DNA of 64,000 nt from Seminavis robusta (taxonomy: Eukaryota > Bacillariophyta > Bacillariophyceae > Naviculales > Naviculaceae). A program made the translations under genes and the position numbers. Below, piece by piece: positions 42,987-53,973 of the stretch. The notes under the pieces were generated by a model. The model was not told where the DNA came from. It ran no database searches and saw nothing but the letters and a program-made list of their open reading frames with translations. How positions within the stretch are numbered: the first letter of the stretch is position 1; each line of letters opens with the position of its first letter. The stretch covers positions 1 through 64,000 of the forward strand of contig CAICTM010000319.1 in the NCBI GenBank assembly GCA_903772945.1, in the 5' to 3' direction.

Positions 42987-45611
42987 ATGGCCGCGCCTCC
43001 GTCCAAGCGGAACTGTGTGGCAACACCCAAGAAGGTGGCAAAGGCGGCTAGTATTCACTACCTTTCAAAGGCTGCAGGAATGAACATCAAAGAGGTCATG
43101 GAATATGCTGGATTGAATACGCCACAGAGAGAGGATCCAAATCTGCGACAGAAAGTTCGCCGCAGATCAAATACCTTCAAATCGGACTCCCAAGCCCACG
43201 ATGAGATGATTGAAGCAGTCAAACCACCCAAACAACCTCCTCATCTATCTGAGATCCAAAGAGCTGCTGCAGAAATGAGTCTCAAAGACAAATTGGCCAA
43301 AAAGAATCGATTGACTGGTCGGCAAGCTGCAGCCGTCCGTAGACAGAAGAAACAAGAACGGGACACCCAGAATGCTCACTACAAGGCTGCTACTCTGTTG
43401 TGGAAGGAAGAGCTACTGATGAAGGAGGCTCAACAACTGGAGGAATTTGAGTACGTTCCAAAATCGGCCGAGACAATTGCAAGGGAGTATAATGCTCTCC
43501 ACGGAACGCAGCTCAATGGCAAGTCTATTCGCAACATGGTGAAACGTGGAGATGCTGGCAAGAGTCCCAAGCGAAGGGGCCCAAAGGGAAGGATCGATCC
43601 TCTTGGATTCAAAGCTTTGTGTGGAGCAGTTGAAACTTACAGTTCCCTCACTCAGAAGGCTGACAAATCCACGATCGCAAGAAAGCTCAACACATGCGTC
43701 AACAAGAAAGAAGGTCTTGGCAAACGACAAGGACGCTGGCTGCTAGAAAGAGTCGAAAATGAGATTGGAGATGTGCTTGACATTGGAAAGCCAAACCGTG
43801 TGGAAAAGAGGAGAAATGCATGGGCCACTCATAGCAATATCAATTTGTGGTACGACTCTCTCAAGGCACACCTCATCCACATCGGAGCTGCCACTGAGAA
43901 TACGGAAGACATTGCCACAAGAGGAGAGCTCACTTGGGTCGACAGCACTCAAGGACGGAGGATCGCCAATATTGATGAGTCTGGGCTGACACTCGATGAT
44001 ACCAAGAGCCAAAAAGGAGGCCGGCCTCCAATGCAATTCTATAATCCAAGGCTCCAAGGAGAAGCCGTCTATGAAGCGCACAAGAGTTCTTATCACTGTA
44101 CGCTTCTCGCTGGTTGCTTTGCTTCAGGTGAAAAGATTCCTGAGCACTTCCAGATTCCATCCGATGCTCAAGATGAGAAGGATATGGTTGTGCCAGCTGA
44201 ATTTATTGTCGATATTCTCCAAACGTCTGGTCAGTTTCTATTGGAAGATGGAGTCAAAATGATGTCAGCAACCTATGGGGCTAACAAGAAAGGTGGAATG
44301 AACAAGGAACAGTTTGGCAAGTGGACGCGTGGCAACTATATTCCATTAGTTGTTGAAGATACAGCTGATGTTCCAGGCAAACGATCCACTCTACTTGTTG
44401 ATGGTGGACCTGGCCGCACCAACCAAGAGATGCTTGTTGAGCTCCGGTCACATGGCATCTATCTCTTCCCTTCTGGACCACCCAATACGACGCACATCCT
44501 TCAAATTATGGATATGCTATTTGGTTTATTCAAGATGGTCTTCTTTGATAATCTCCAGTTGCTTTGGGAGTATCGGCAGAACACGGTTGAGGCAACAGAT
44601 TCCATCACTCGAAATGATATTGGTCTGCTAACATACGGCAGCAGTCGCCGCCGTGAGAAGGATTCTTCCTTTCCTCTTCTTCGCAACGCAGTTGAAGAGG
44701 CTTTCTCTGTTACCAGAGCCCAGCATGCATGGAGCAACAAGCTTGGTGTATATCCGCAGTTCACTCGTGCTGCTCTCAATGATCCGAAGGTCCGTTCAGA
44801 GTGTGTTGTCGACTCGGAGGGCAAGGCCGATGACGCGGTTGACCCAAATGCTTCCTATCTCCAAGAGCTCAACCAGAAGAATGAGATGTGCTGTCAGATC
44901 CTTGACAGTTTTGGCTACAATGGTGATCTGTTTCGTGCCAAAGCGACAGAGTTCTCACAAGCGAAGCGAGCTGCAGCCGTCACAGCACCCAGAACAATGG
45001 ATCGGCAGCTCAAGCTGGAGGCAGCCGCAACCCAAGGTCAAGTCTTCAAGGTAACCGGAGGAGCAGCACTCAATGACGACGATTTCATTATTGCGGATGA
45101 GAGGAAGGAACTCCGCAAGAAGAAAGAAGAGCTGGAGAAAGAGAAAAAGACCCATGTCGCAGCGTGGAAGAGGCAACAAAAAGGATTCGCTGTCATTGAA
45201 TCAGAGAAGCCTCTCAGCAGATTGAATGGTGAGGACCTGAAAGACTTGATTGGTTGGAAGAGTGGCAAGCCTTGTCCATCGAAACTGTCAAAGAAAGATG
45301 AGAGAATGGCTCGGTGGCTAGAGCTGAAAGATGTAGAGGTTGCTGCATTGGAGCCTTGGCCAGAGGACAAAGAACAAAAGTTAACAGAGCTCACGGAAAA
45401 GATTGCTTCTGACATCAGCTTGGAAGACACCGAGCTTGGCCGTCATAAAGAGCTATCAATGGCAAAGGCAAAGTCTTGGATCAAGTCAATGAATGAAGAT
45501 GAGCGAGAGGCCTTCCTCCAGAGCTTGAACGACCACTCAGAGGCGCCAACAGAGGATCTAACCGAGTCAGAGAGAGTGGATGCAGACGGTGACACCGAGT
45601 TACAGAATTGA
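42987..45611 (+). CDS. Pogo-type DDE_1 transposase (possibly domesticated)
   Basis: Single exon of 874 residues with a strong start context (CACCATGG). An N-terminal helical, basic region (about 85-205) holds helix-turn-helix-like stretches such as SAETIAREYNALHGTQLNGK. The catalytic core shows ANIDESGLTLDDT (Asp330), TLLVDGGPGRTN (Asp472) and PPNTTHILQIMDMLFGLFK (Asp509). That is a DDD triad with 37 residues between the last two, as in the Tc1/mariner-pogo (DDE_1) group. The C-terminal 250 residues are charged and include a coiled coil (ERKELRKKKEELEKEKK). All three catalytic acids and the full length are kept, so it may be active or domesticated. I could not find terminal inverted repeats by eye in the flanks. 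Confidence 0.8.
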   Translation: MAAPPSKRNCVATPKKVAKAASIHYLSKAAGMNIKEVMEYAGLNTPQREDPNLRQKVRRRSNTFKSDSQAHDEMIEAVKPPKQPPHLSEIQRAAAEMSLKDKLAKKNRLTGRQAAAVRRQKKQERDTQNAHYKAATLLWKEELLMKEAQQLEEFEYVPKSAETIAREYNALHGTQLNGKSIRNMVKRGDAGKSPKRRGPKGRIDPLGFKALCGAVETYSSLTQKADKSTIARKLNTCVNKKEGLGKRQGRWLLERVENEIGDVLDIGKPNRVEKRRNAWATHSNINLWYDSLKAHLIHIGAATENTEDIATRGELTWVDSTQGRRIANIDESGLTLDDTKSQKGGRPPMQFYNPRLQGEAVYEAHKSSYHCTLLAGCFASGEKIPEHFQIPSDAQDEKDMVVPAEFIVDILQTSGQFLLEDGVKMMSATYGANKKGGMNKEQFGKWTRGNYIPLVVEDTADVPGKRSTLLVDGGPGRTNQEMLVELRSHGIYLFPSGPPNTTHILQIMDMLFGLFKMVFFDNLQLLWEYRQNTVEATDSITRNDIGLLTYGSSRRREKDSSFPLLRNAVEEAFSVTRAQHAWSNKLGVYPQFTRAALNDPKVRSECVVDSEGKADDAVDPNASYLQELNQKNEMCCQILDSFGYNGDLFRAKATEFSQAKRAAAVTAPRTMDRQLKLEAAATQGQVFKVTGGAALNDDDFIIADERKELRKKKEELEKEKKTHVAAWKRQQKGFAVIESEKPLSRLNGEDLKDLIGWKSGKPCPSKLSKKDERMARWLELKDVEVAALEPWPEDKEQKLTELTEKIASDISLEDTELGRHKELSMAKAKSWIKSMNEDEREAFLQSLNDHSEAPTEDLTESERVDADGDTELQN

Positions 45612-46516
45612 GCTCTCTATAGCATGCTGTCGATATGGGTGGCCATGACTGTTACCAATGGCTGATACACAAGGTGAGTCTTCTTTACAGTGTTGTCGAC
45701 AGACCTTTCATTGGTTGTTAACTCATCCGACGCTCCTATCACTGTTTACATCTGCAACAGATGGCGCGCCATGGCGCCAAAGCAGTCATTGTGACTATTT
45801 TTTCGATTCAAATCTAACAATCTACTAGCATGGAAAAATTACCGGCAAAACTCTTCTGTAGTACCGTACTATATACTAGCTACCAGTACTAGTACCAGTA
45901 GTAGCGAACATGCATGATCATAATCTTCAGTTCATCAGGTCCTCTGCTCTCTTATCTTGGCCACCTCTTCATCTCTTCACTGATTTGCTTGCTCCCAGGT
46001 TGACATCAGTATGCTTCCATGCAGTTATTCATCTCACCTGCCCGCCATACAATCAGTTAGTTATACCGGTACAGTAGTCAGCAGTTGCTTCATTGGTCCT
46101 GTAGGGATGCCTTCAAGTTGTCTGGGCAAACGTCGCTCTCAAGGAGGGACGGAACGATGCAGACGCAAGGTTGGTTGTCATGAAATGATTTCTGATCTAC
46201 GTTCAGAATCAGAAGCGGTAGTGTATAAGTTGTTCTAAGTCGTGGCTAGATTATCCGTTCTCACCCCTTAGCCGAGGTGGAGCGATTCGGAAAATTCTTG
46301 ACTCATTCTACCACCAATACCAGCCAGGTGCGCTTGGAGAGCGAAATGATCTCGACCAAAGCCACAAGGTTGAGACTCCAAGCTAGCTAGATCGGTTCCG
46401 TATACCTAATAAGTGATTTGAACCAGGCGTCTTCTATCGGCAGGTCCTTGGTTCTCTGACCTTCCTCTTGTCAGATTGACTACCGGTATTTCCATCTCTC
46501 CAATATCATTCATGCA
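45612..46516. other. Intergenic 3' of transposase
   Basis: No gene. It contains a donor-like AAGGTGAGTCTTC near 45670 and GTAC/CTAG palindromic words near 45860-45905. A right terminal repeat of the transposon, if one exists, should lie here. Confidence 0.45.
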
Positions 46517-47377
46517 TCACCCCTCCTTTGTTTCTTCTTCTTTTTCTTGTGCCATTGGCCGATTAAAACTAGCCACAAACATGACTCGGGTCCCCGTTCG
46601 AATGTGGCATCCCTTGTGACTGACTTTTCCTCCAAACACCATGGCGGTTCCGGGAGGAGGTGCCAGAATCAAGGAGGGTTCGTCCAGTCCTTCGTGGGGA
46701 AATGACTGACTCCAAAAGGCCGTACCACCGCCCGTGAATTGTTGGGTGGGATCCGACAGCGACATGAGAATGGTCAAATCTCGTCCGTCCTTGTGCATGG
46801 CAAAATGACCGTGCGGGGCGCGGTAGACATTGATAGCGGGTTCGCGGATGGAAAATTGGAGTTGTTGATTGTGGAACAATCCGGCCATGGAAGCATCTGT
46901 TGTATTGTCGTCTTGCGATACATTTAATACAGTGGCCTTGAGAGAGGGGCAGACTTGTCGATCCATACAGTCCAATGCTCTCCACAAAATTTCTTCTAAT
47001 TTGAGAGAGATGGATTCGGGCAATCCGTCCGTACAGTTCTCTCGTTGCGCCGCGGCAAAGAGCGGCATACGGATAAAGACTTTGCCCTTGTATCCTTCTT
47101 CCAGCGTACAAATCATGTCTCCGTCTTGCTTGTCGGTTTGAGCATCGGCAGCGGCAATGGACGATTCCACCAAATAGTCCAGTTCGTCGGGTGTCACCAA
47201 GTTGGACAGGAGTAGGATGGTCTTGCCTTTGGTAATGCGTTCGCCCAGTGATAGAGATGTCGATAGTTCGTGGTCGGGTCGGAGAGGAGCTCCTCCTCGT
47301 ATCAGAATTTCTTGGACCATGGGGTCTTCCTTCTTTTCTTCTTCTTCGTCACAACGTTGTCCGGGTAGAATCGCCAT
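46517..47377 (-). CDS. 2OG-Fe(II) dioxygenase (prolyl 4-hydroxylase-like)
   Basis: 286 residues from the ATG at 47377. The double-stranded beta-helix C-half shows the iron ligands: His195 and Asp197 in FAMHKDGRDLTIL, and His254 in GKVSHKGCH. The 2-oxoglutarate-binding Arg264 sits in RTGTRVMFVASF, with FTGGGTAFW and APPPGTAMVFGG between, as in P4Hc-type oxygenases. The N-terminus is acidic, and no signal peptide or membrane helix is visible, so a cytosolic or nuclear enzyme acting on protein side chains is plausible. Substrate cannot be read. Confidence 0.8.
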   Translation of the reverse strand: MAILPGQRCDEEEEKKEDPMVQEILIRGGAPLRPDHELSTSLSLGERITKGKTILLLSNLVTPDELDYLVESSIAAADAQTDKQDGDMICTLEEGYKGKVFIRMPLFAAAQRENCTDGLPESISLKLEEILWRALDCMDRQVCPSLKATVLNVSQDDNTTDASMAGLFHNQQLQFSIREPAINVYRAPHGHFAMHKDGRDLTILMSLSDPTQQFTGGGTAFWSQSFPHEGLDEPSLILAPPPGTAMVFGGKVSHKGCHIRTGTRVMFVASFNRPMAQEKEEETKEG

Positions 47378-47892
47378 TGTCAAACTCTGGCTACTACTAG
47401 CTAGCTAGATTACGGTCTTCTTCCAAGCAACTGCGATAGCAAACACTTCCCGAGAACAACAACTACAGTCTCCCTCGAGGGTTTGGAGTTGGCAACGAGA
47501 AAGATCCTTTCAAGATCATTCACGAGTTAGGCGTCACACAAGACACGAATCGAAGGGTTAACTTAAGGCTATTAGTACAGAGAAGTCAGTGCTTGCCGTT
47601 ACAGTTTCTCACTCCAATCAACAATCAAGACGACGTACAGTACTCCGACGGCTCCTTCCTATCTTCCAGTAGTTGGCAGACACCGTCCTTGTAGTGGACA
47701 GACAGGACAGGACTCTCCACATACATCATCTGTCCACAATACCGTAGACTATTCTTGATCGATGAAACTTGACGGAGGGGTCCGTTTCGATGTCCTCCGA
47801 AACCACGAAAAAACGAAAGGGACCATTTCGCGTTTCTCCGCCGACAATCAATCAATCACCACCAGAATCGCTTCACTTGCACTCCTCGACAT
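47378..47892. other. Intergenic
   Basis: Upstream side of the dioxygenase gene up to the edge of repeat copy 2. Nothing further is seen. Confidence 0.5.
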
Positions 47893-48508
47893 GAGCTCAT
47901 AAGTTGCTGCTTTGCAAATCAACATGTTTTGGGCACCCAGGGCCTCCCTGGCTCTGATAGGTGTACCGCATGACTCTTTGCTTTTTGACACACTGCCGTA
48001 AGTGTGGAGCAAGATGGTCCACAAAAGGACTGGTTTGTAGCATTCTGCCAAGAGACTCATCCGCAACACTCCAATGGAGGTTGGTCGAGATGGTGAGCTG
48101 TAGGCAATGGAGGAGGCAGCACTCAGCGGCTGTGCTGAGTGACTGGCACTTCTTTCTGTTCCATCCAAGATGATGGAGATGTGTTGGAAATTCTGGTGAG
48201 GTGATTGTGGGTTGGCTTCGGCGGAGGGAGTCCAAAGCAACTCTGAGGTTCTGGTGCCCCCCAAGTGGGGGTGATACTGGTTCCCAAGAGGAAGTGAAAA
48301 TGACACTTGTTACCAATATTCATTCTGGGATTTAAACTCCGTGCAATAGTGAGCCTGTGAGATCCCTTCCGCTACCAGGCGTGACAGGAGCAGATTGGAT
48401 TCTCATGTAAAGGTTTCAGCGGCACAGTGACGGGCAGATTGAACCTACGGGATCATTCTCCGGCTGTGGGGCACAAAATGCTCAGACAACTACAGTAGCT
48501 TCTTTCAA
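47893..48508 (-). repeat. Dispersed repeat of ~620 bp, copy 2
   Basis: Inverted copy of 17161-17779. The internal A-box-like and B-box-like segments are present with a few changes (the B-box-like segment reads GAGTTTAAATCCC). A long open frame of about 140 codons is kept here too, in the same relative place as in copy 1. No gene family or flanking duplication is recognised. Confidence 0.75.
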
Positions 48509-49150
48509 AACGTAATATCTCTAAAACATCAATCAATCAAAACACAAAACCCGCTCTTTACTCTAGCTAGCTACCGGTAGCTTGTCTTCCACATAAAAAC
48601 CACCAGTTAGCTATTTTCGTTGTAGTGTTTGCTCCTCGACTGTCCTACAAAGGCGAGAGACGTACAATGGACGCGTCAGCCGCCTGTCTTGAGTCTCGGC
48701 CACTCGGGGCTCCTTCAAGTTGATTGTACGTGGGCATGCGTGATGCTGAGACAAAGCTCCAACCAGAGCAATAGTTGCCTGGGACGTCGTTGTGCTTTTC
48801 CGCGTGGGTGCTTGGCATTGAACACCATGCCAGAGTTGCCTTCGTTGACTGCCGAGCGGATAATACAATTTTAAAGTAAGGATGATACCTTTTGCATCGG
48901 CACAATCTACAAACGGAAAGCGCGAGCGAAGAAAAAACAATTCCGTAGTCTCTCCTTCGGCTCTGGAGACTCGACTCGGCCGGTTCAGATGGAACTCCTA
49001 GCTAGACGACAGCCTATGAACAGACCTTGCCAACAAACTCACTCTAAAGAGATGTCAAAAGCCGAACGTACTGCGTAGACGGTGCGCACTTGTGTCGGGA
49101 TTCTACCAAATGCACTACCGGTACGTACTTGCGACAGATCCAGGTAGCTT
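48509..49150. other. Intergenic
   Basis: Between the repeat and the SAP/PcfJ-like gene. Short frames only. Confidence 0.5.
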
Positions 49151-50737
49151 CTACGAGGAAGTTGCATTCAGCCAGGCCTTAATCTGGGGCTCGAAGTCAT
49201 AAAAGTGCTTCTTGTCTTCCTCCGATGCGACCCTGTTGCAAGACAAGTATATCTGTGACCACGTTGTCTGTAGCCTCTTGTCGTCCGTTGAATACGAGAT
49301 CATGCCCAAAGCCCTCGGCACATTTACCTTGTCTTCTTTCATTAGCGCCACAAGCAAAGTTCCTCCATTTGCCACGTCGGGTACATATGAACCAGCGCAG
49401 TTTTTCATTTGCTCGCCTATTTGTCGCACCTCATGTCTGCTGCGGAGGACCTTCATCCGTCCTTTGTCCTTGAGATCATCGAGATGGTGGAAATAGTTGA
49501 ATTGAGGGCCTCCCAAAGGCAAATGGGCAAGGACTTCTTTCCGCCTGACAGAGAGCAACTGCTAAGGATTCATGTATTCCCATTCATCTGGCCAGAATGG
49601 ATTCTCACCCTGCAAAAAAGCATTGGTTGCAGCAACAACCTCATCCAAAGAGTTTAAATTTCTTTCCTGCCTCCACGAATCATAGTTGGCTATGAGATGC
49701 AGTCGCATCGGGCAGTCTCTGCCCGCTCCTAGTATGACACGAAGAGCATTAAAGACCCACTTCTCGTGGATGACATCCCCAAAATATGCTTCAATGGCGA
49801 CGTCTGTTGGAGAACCCACTAGCCACGGGGCTGTGTTGTGCATCACAGCATTGCGTACATCTTCGGGGGTATAACGGCCGCGCCAACCTTTCCCTTTCGT
49901 GGGATGAAAATCACGAGGTTCAGAGTCTTGAGCCAACAAGGCGATATCTAGGGGACCATTGAAATCAGGGTGTTGGATGAGCCGTTGGATCAATTCTTTT
50001 TTGGGACCGCCATGTCTGCAGTTGTTCAAAGTCTTGGCTTTTTCCTTGAGCCTTTCGAGTACAAACATATCTAGGACAGGGGTGAGTTGCTCAATTTCTC
50101 TTTGTTTCACTCTCCTGCTGCAGGCTTCCATGACGTCAAAACCTCCCCAGCCTTTTATGAATAGGTCGGATCCTCGTTCAACGCCAGACCAAGCAGCGAC
50201 TTCCTCCTGCACTTGGCCGTTTCGTGAATGAATAACGTAGCTCATGGTCGTATTGACAGGGATACCAGTGACATACTCGATGTTCTCGGCCCCCTGGAAA
50301 ATCTCCTCGTAAGAAGAAGCCTCGGGGCCGCAGGCATTTTTCAACGCATCCCAGCAATCATAGTTTGTAGAGCCAAACCTATAACTGTAGCGTCTGCTCT
50401 TGCTTCGTCTTATGTACCATTTGCACCGTGTCAAGTGCTGCTCAACACTCTGCCGTGCAATAAAAAGCTGAAGCAGGGATAGCGTCAATGACGATATCCA
50501 AAGCATAGTCACTTTTTGTCGAGAATGAAGCAGAATGTGCGTTCCGACCAGCTGCTCTTGTTGTGGTCTCATTTGCGTGCTCCTTGGTGTTTCGTCGCAG
50601 CCGTATCGTGCCCGTGCGCGGTAGCGAAGCACGACCAAGCGTCCATGCAACGCAATACCACGTTTGGCTTGGCGTTGACTTTTTTGGAACACCATATCGA
50701 AACCTTCGGTGTCGTCCCTCACTCGCATCACAGGCAT
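49151..50737 (-). pseudogene. SAP/PcfJ-like gene split by a single in-frame TAG
   Basis: An ATG at 50737 opens 391 codons to a TAG at 49564-49562; the same frame continues without shift for 137 more codons to 49151. The first part has a hydrophobic segment (about 77-96), a Tyr/Trp/Asp-rich region, and a SAP-like motif (about 228-254: LKEKAKTL..CRHGGPKKELIQRLIQ). SAP motifs bind DNA or RNA. The part after the TAG has EVRQIGEQMKNCAGSYVPDV and GGTLLVALM, the core of PcfJ-like domains known from mobile elements and protists. One CAG-to-TAG change would explain the stop. I found no intron in phase around it. It is a fresh nonsense allele, a two-product read-through gene or a sequencing error. Function unknown. 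Confidence 0.65.
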
Positions 50738-51146
50738 AATCTTTTTCTTTCAATCTCGATGGTCGTCACGCACCTCCTGGTGTGGAGCTTGAGTGCCCCA
50801 CCCTCACCAAACGGCTCACACCTCTTGTTTTGGCCCCGCAAAAATTCTCATCTCAGTGGCTACTTGCGAACATCGGTCGTCGAGCATTTCCGTACTGAGC
50901 GCAACACTGCTGATTCGTGATGGTTGCTCACAACTTCGTTTGACGGGAGGAGGAGACGCAAAGGCTTCTCGAGGACCTGCATCGCTGGCTGGCTGAAGCG
51001 GTCAACATGGACTGAATCGAATCGTAGGTGCGGGAGTGCCAACTGAGGGAACCGTGGCATCTTTTCAAGGCCTTTCAATCCAAGGATGCAGAAGACCAAA
51101 CAAACTCGTTGGAATTGGACGGGACAATATCGCTTCAATTTCAGTC
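50738..51146. other. Intergenic
   Basis: Between the SAP/PcfJ-like gene and the LRR array. No gene is seen. Confidence 0.5.
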
Positions 51147-53401
51147 TCAGTTACAGGAGCATCCACAGCCACAGAGCAAACCAGAACAGTCAAATGAAAG
51201 TCCATAGGGAGCCTCACAGGTGTCCAAAGCATCACCAATGCAGGTTCCATTCATGGCACAAACGCCAGCAGGAATAGACCCAGACAGAAGTGGATTGCCT
51301 TCCAAACTGAGTGTATGCAGGGTTTGCTGCAGAGCTGACAACTCTTGTGGTACAGTTCCAGAAAGAGAATTGTTCGCAAATGACAGCTGGCCCATTGCTT
51401 GGAGTTGGCCAAACTCTGTAGGAATTGTGCCACTTAGTTGGTTGCTATGAAGTTCCATTTCTCTTGTGCGAGTCAGGAGCCCAAGCTCTGTTGGGATGGC
51501 TCCCGACAGTTGATTGAGCCGCAGGTTCAGGGTGTAGGCCAAGTTAGTCAAGAGTCCTAGCTCACTTGGCACAGGGCCAGTAAGATGGTTGCCCCAAACA
51601 GCAAACAAGGCTACACCTGACAGTTCACCAATCTCTGTGGGGATTTTGCCTTCAAGTGAGTTCCCAAACAGTGATATGAGAAATGAGTTTGAGAGAAGAC
51701 CCAATTCACTTGGAAGTGTACCATTTATCCCATTGAGATAGGCAGCAAAGAATTCAAGGGAGGTTGCTTTGCCAATCTCTGTTGGTATTGAACCTAAAAG
51801 CAGTATGAAGAGACACTGAGGAAACGGAACATCATAGCAAAAAGGAGGATTCATACCACAAGGTTGCCAGATGATGTACCTGTGAGACCACACTCCTCAA
51901 GGTTGAGCCACCTCAACTTTGTCAGCCTTGCAATTTGGGATGCTGGAATACTCCCTTGCAGCTGGTTAAGACCGAGCGACAAAGTGTCCAAGTTGGAAAG
52001 CTGCCACAGCTCCGAGGGAATTGACCCTTGCAGATTGTTGCTTCGAAGACTGATGTATTTCAATTCAGTGGCACTACCAATTTCAGTTGGTATGCTTCCA
52101 GGTCCCTTGAGGGCAAGATTCATCTCTATTCCCTCCAAAAAACTGAGCTGTCCAATAAGAGTCGAAATACTTCCGTCCATATGGTTGTATCCCAGGGAAA
52201 GAGTCTTGAGGTTTGACAGCATGTAGATCTCCAATGGAAGAGAGCCTCCCAAATTATTTTGATCCAGCCAGAGATGTTGATACATGCCATTTTCGTCACA
52301 AGATGTTGGGAGTGGTGTTGAGAAGAAATCTCTCAAAAAACCAGGATAGAGCTGAGATATGGTGTCCATCAATGCAAATTCTGGTTTGGTGTACCAGTCA
52401 CATTCATGGATGCTGTGATTGAGCCAGTTTGCGTTCATTGCCCAGTTCTCACCATTTGTGGAATAGAAGAGTGTAGCCAGGGCAAACCGTTGAATGATAC
52501 GACCATCCAAAAGAGATTTCAAGGAGTCAATTTCTTCCAATAGCCATTCAAATGCCATTGCCTGTGGTGAATCTGGGTCCTCCAAAATTTGAAAAGAGGA
52601 TTCGTCTGGAAAGATGGAGAGCACGGAATCTGCAACAGAAGTTGGTGATTGGGTGGGGTAGCTACTCTCCATTACTGTGCTTGCTGCTTGAGCTTCTGTA
52701 GATTCGTCAGCGGCAGGGACCAAAATAGCAACCAAAACAAGAATGATGGCAACTAATGCAATGATGCCAAGGAGTACATTCGTTTTGAATTGCTTTGCAT
52801 TCCAATCTCTTCTCCTGTTGCCATTGTTGTCGTCTGTGTGTGGCAATGCGGTGGGCAGAATTCCGGATTCTACGACCAAGCTAGCCACTACCAGGCCATC
52901 CGTGCTGGATACGGACGATTCTGGTGCAGCTGTGCGATTGTTGTTGTCCCGACTGTCACTGTTTGGCCATTCTGGAAATGCACCCGGTCTTGTCGGTTGC
53001 TGTTGCCTCTCTTCTTGTCGTTGTGCGGGCTGATGTTCAGGTTTTCTGAGGCATGGCGGTGGTACAGGATCCGGCTTGGACAAAAGATTTTCAAAATCTT
53101 CCATCAGTCCATCATAGTGGGACGCTGGGGCTTCCACTTCACATTTCTCTTCCTCGTCGTTGACTTTCTTCTCGATGGTCCGTCCGTTAAAGGTTGCCAA
53201 TTCTGCCAGTGCCACGGAGTGCGACACCATGACGACTCCTGCGGATGCAGCTGCAGAAGATGCTTCTTCCTTCGTGGAATGGTTGGACGGTTGTTTTTCC
53301 GCCTCCTTCGCCCCTGCAGGTGCCAGTGCTTGTTCCTCGGACTCTACAGGGCGTCCAGCGGCCACAAGTCCGGCCTTTGCAGCATCCTTAGCTCCTTCCA
53401 T
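51147..53401 (-). CDS. LRR receptor-like transmembrane protein C (no kinase)
   Basis: Exons 53401-51880 and 51793-51147 are joined in phase by an 86-base GT..AG intron that falls inside an LRR (LTG|SIPTEIG); 722 residues. The cytosolic N-tail (about 1-206) is disordered, with RPGAFPEW at 138-145 and GLVVASLVVES at 169-179. The membrane helix is about 208-230 (IIALVAIILVLVAILV). The cap runs EDPDSPQAMAFEW ... QRFALATLFYSTNGENW ... WLNHSIHECDWY. LRRs follow, and the tail ends CSGLLCGCGCSCN. No kinase. It is the sister of the next gene upstream: the second exon and the intron have exactly the same lengths. Confidence 0.9.
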
Positions 53402-53973
53402 GATCTCTTACTTCGTCTAACTTCGTGGAGCCACTGTAGAACAATGAAACTTACCAGCAGAGCGCTGGTACCGGTACCTGGTACCGGTTCTGTACCCGTT
53501 GTTGATGTAGAGTGCTTCCGCACTCCGCACAACCGAACACGTCATCAAATTTAGGAGCGTTCCTTGACCCCCCTAAAAATAGATCGGAATTTGGTGTAAA
53601 TTGCGATTTCGGGCCCTTTCACCGTACAGCAGGTAGATTATCTATAGAAACCAGTCAGGGACAAGCTTATTTTAAAAGCAAAGAAGAGTTGAAATTCAGG
53701 ACTAGGTTCCGCTCGATCAGGGGCAAGAAATTGAGGACCAATACAGGGGCCAAAGGGTTTGGCTTTGTGGGATCCACGGAGAGATAAATGGGTACCTCAT
53801 CCTTGCTCCACCGGTAAGGGAAGTTCATAGCAAATGCCCAGAAGGATTTTTTATCTAACAACTTCTGAGCTATGGTAGAAGCAGGCACATCTTTCAGAGT
53901 CGAGTCTACTGATATGACTACCTTTTTTAATTAAATAAAATGGTAAACAGTTTTAGCAGAAAATGCATTGGAT
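53402..53973. other. Intergenic with an unrecognised coding-like fragment
   Basis: At 53667-53888 the minus strand has a 73-codon protein-like frame (STIAQKLLDKKSFWAFAMNF; DEVPIYLSVDPTKP). It has no clear start context, family or partner exon and may be a relic. The rest (including GGTACC/ACCGGT words at 53469-53505) is non-coding. Confidence 0.35.

Noticed and set aside
42600-46500. Terminal inverted repeats of the transposase element
   Set aside because: I compared the flanks by eye and found no convincing pair; a computed search is needed.
49540-49620. A 64-base intron removing the TAG in the SAP/PcfJ-like gene
   Set aside because: The candidate donor and acceptors are out of phase with one another.
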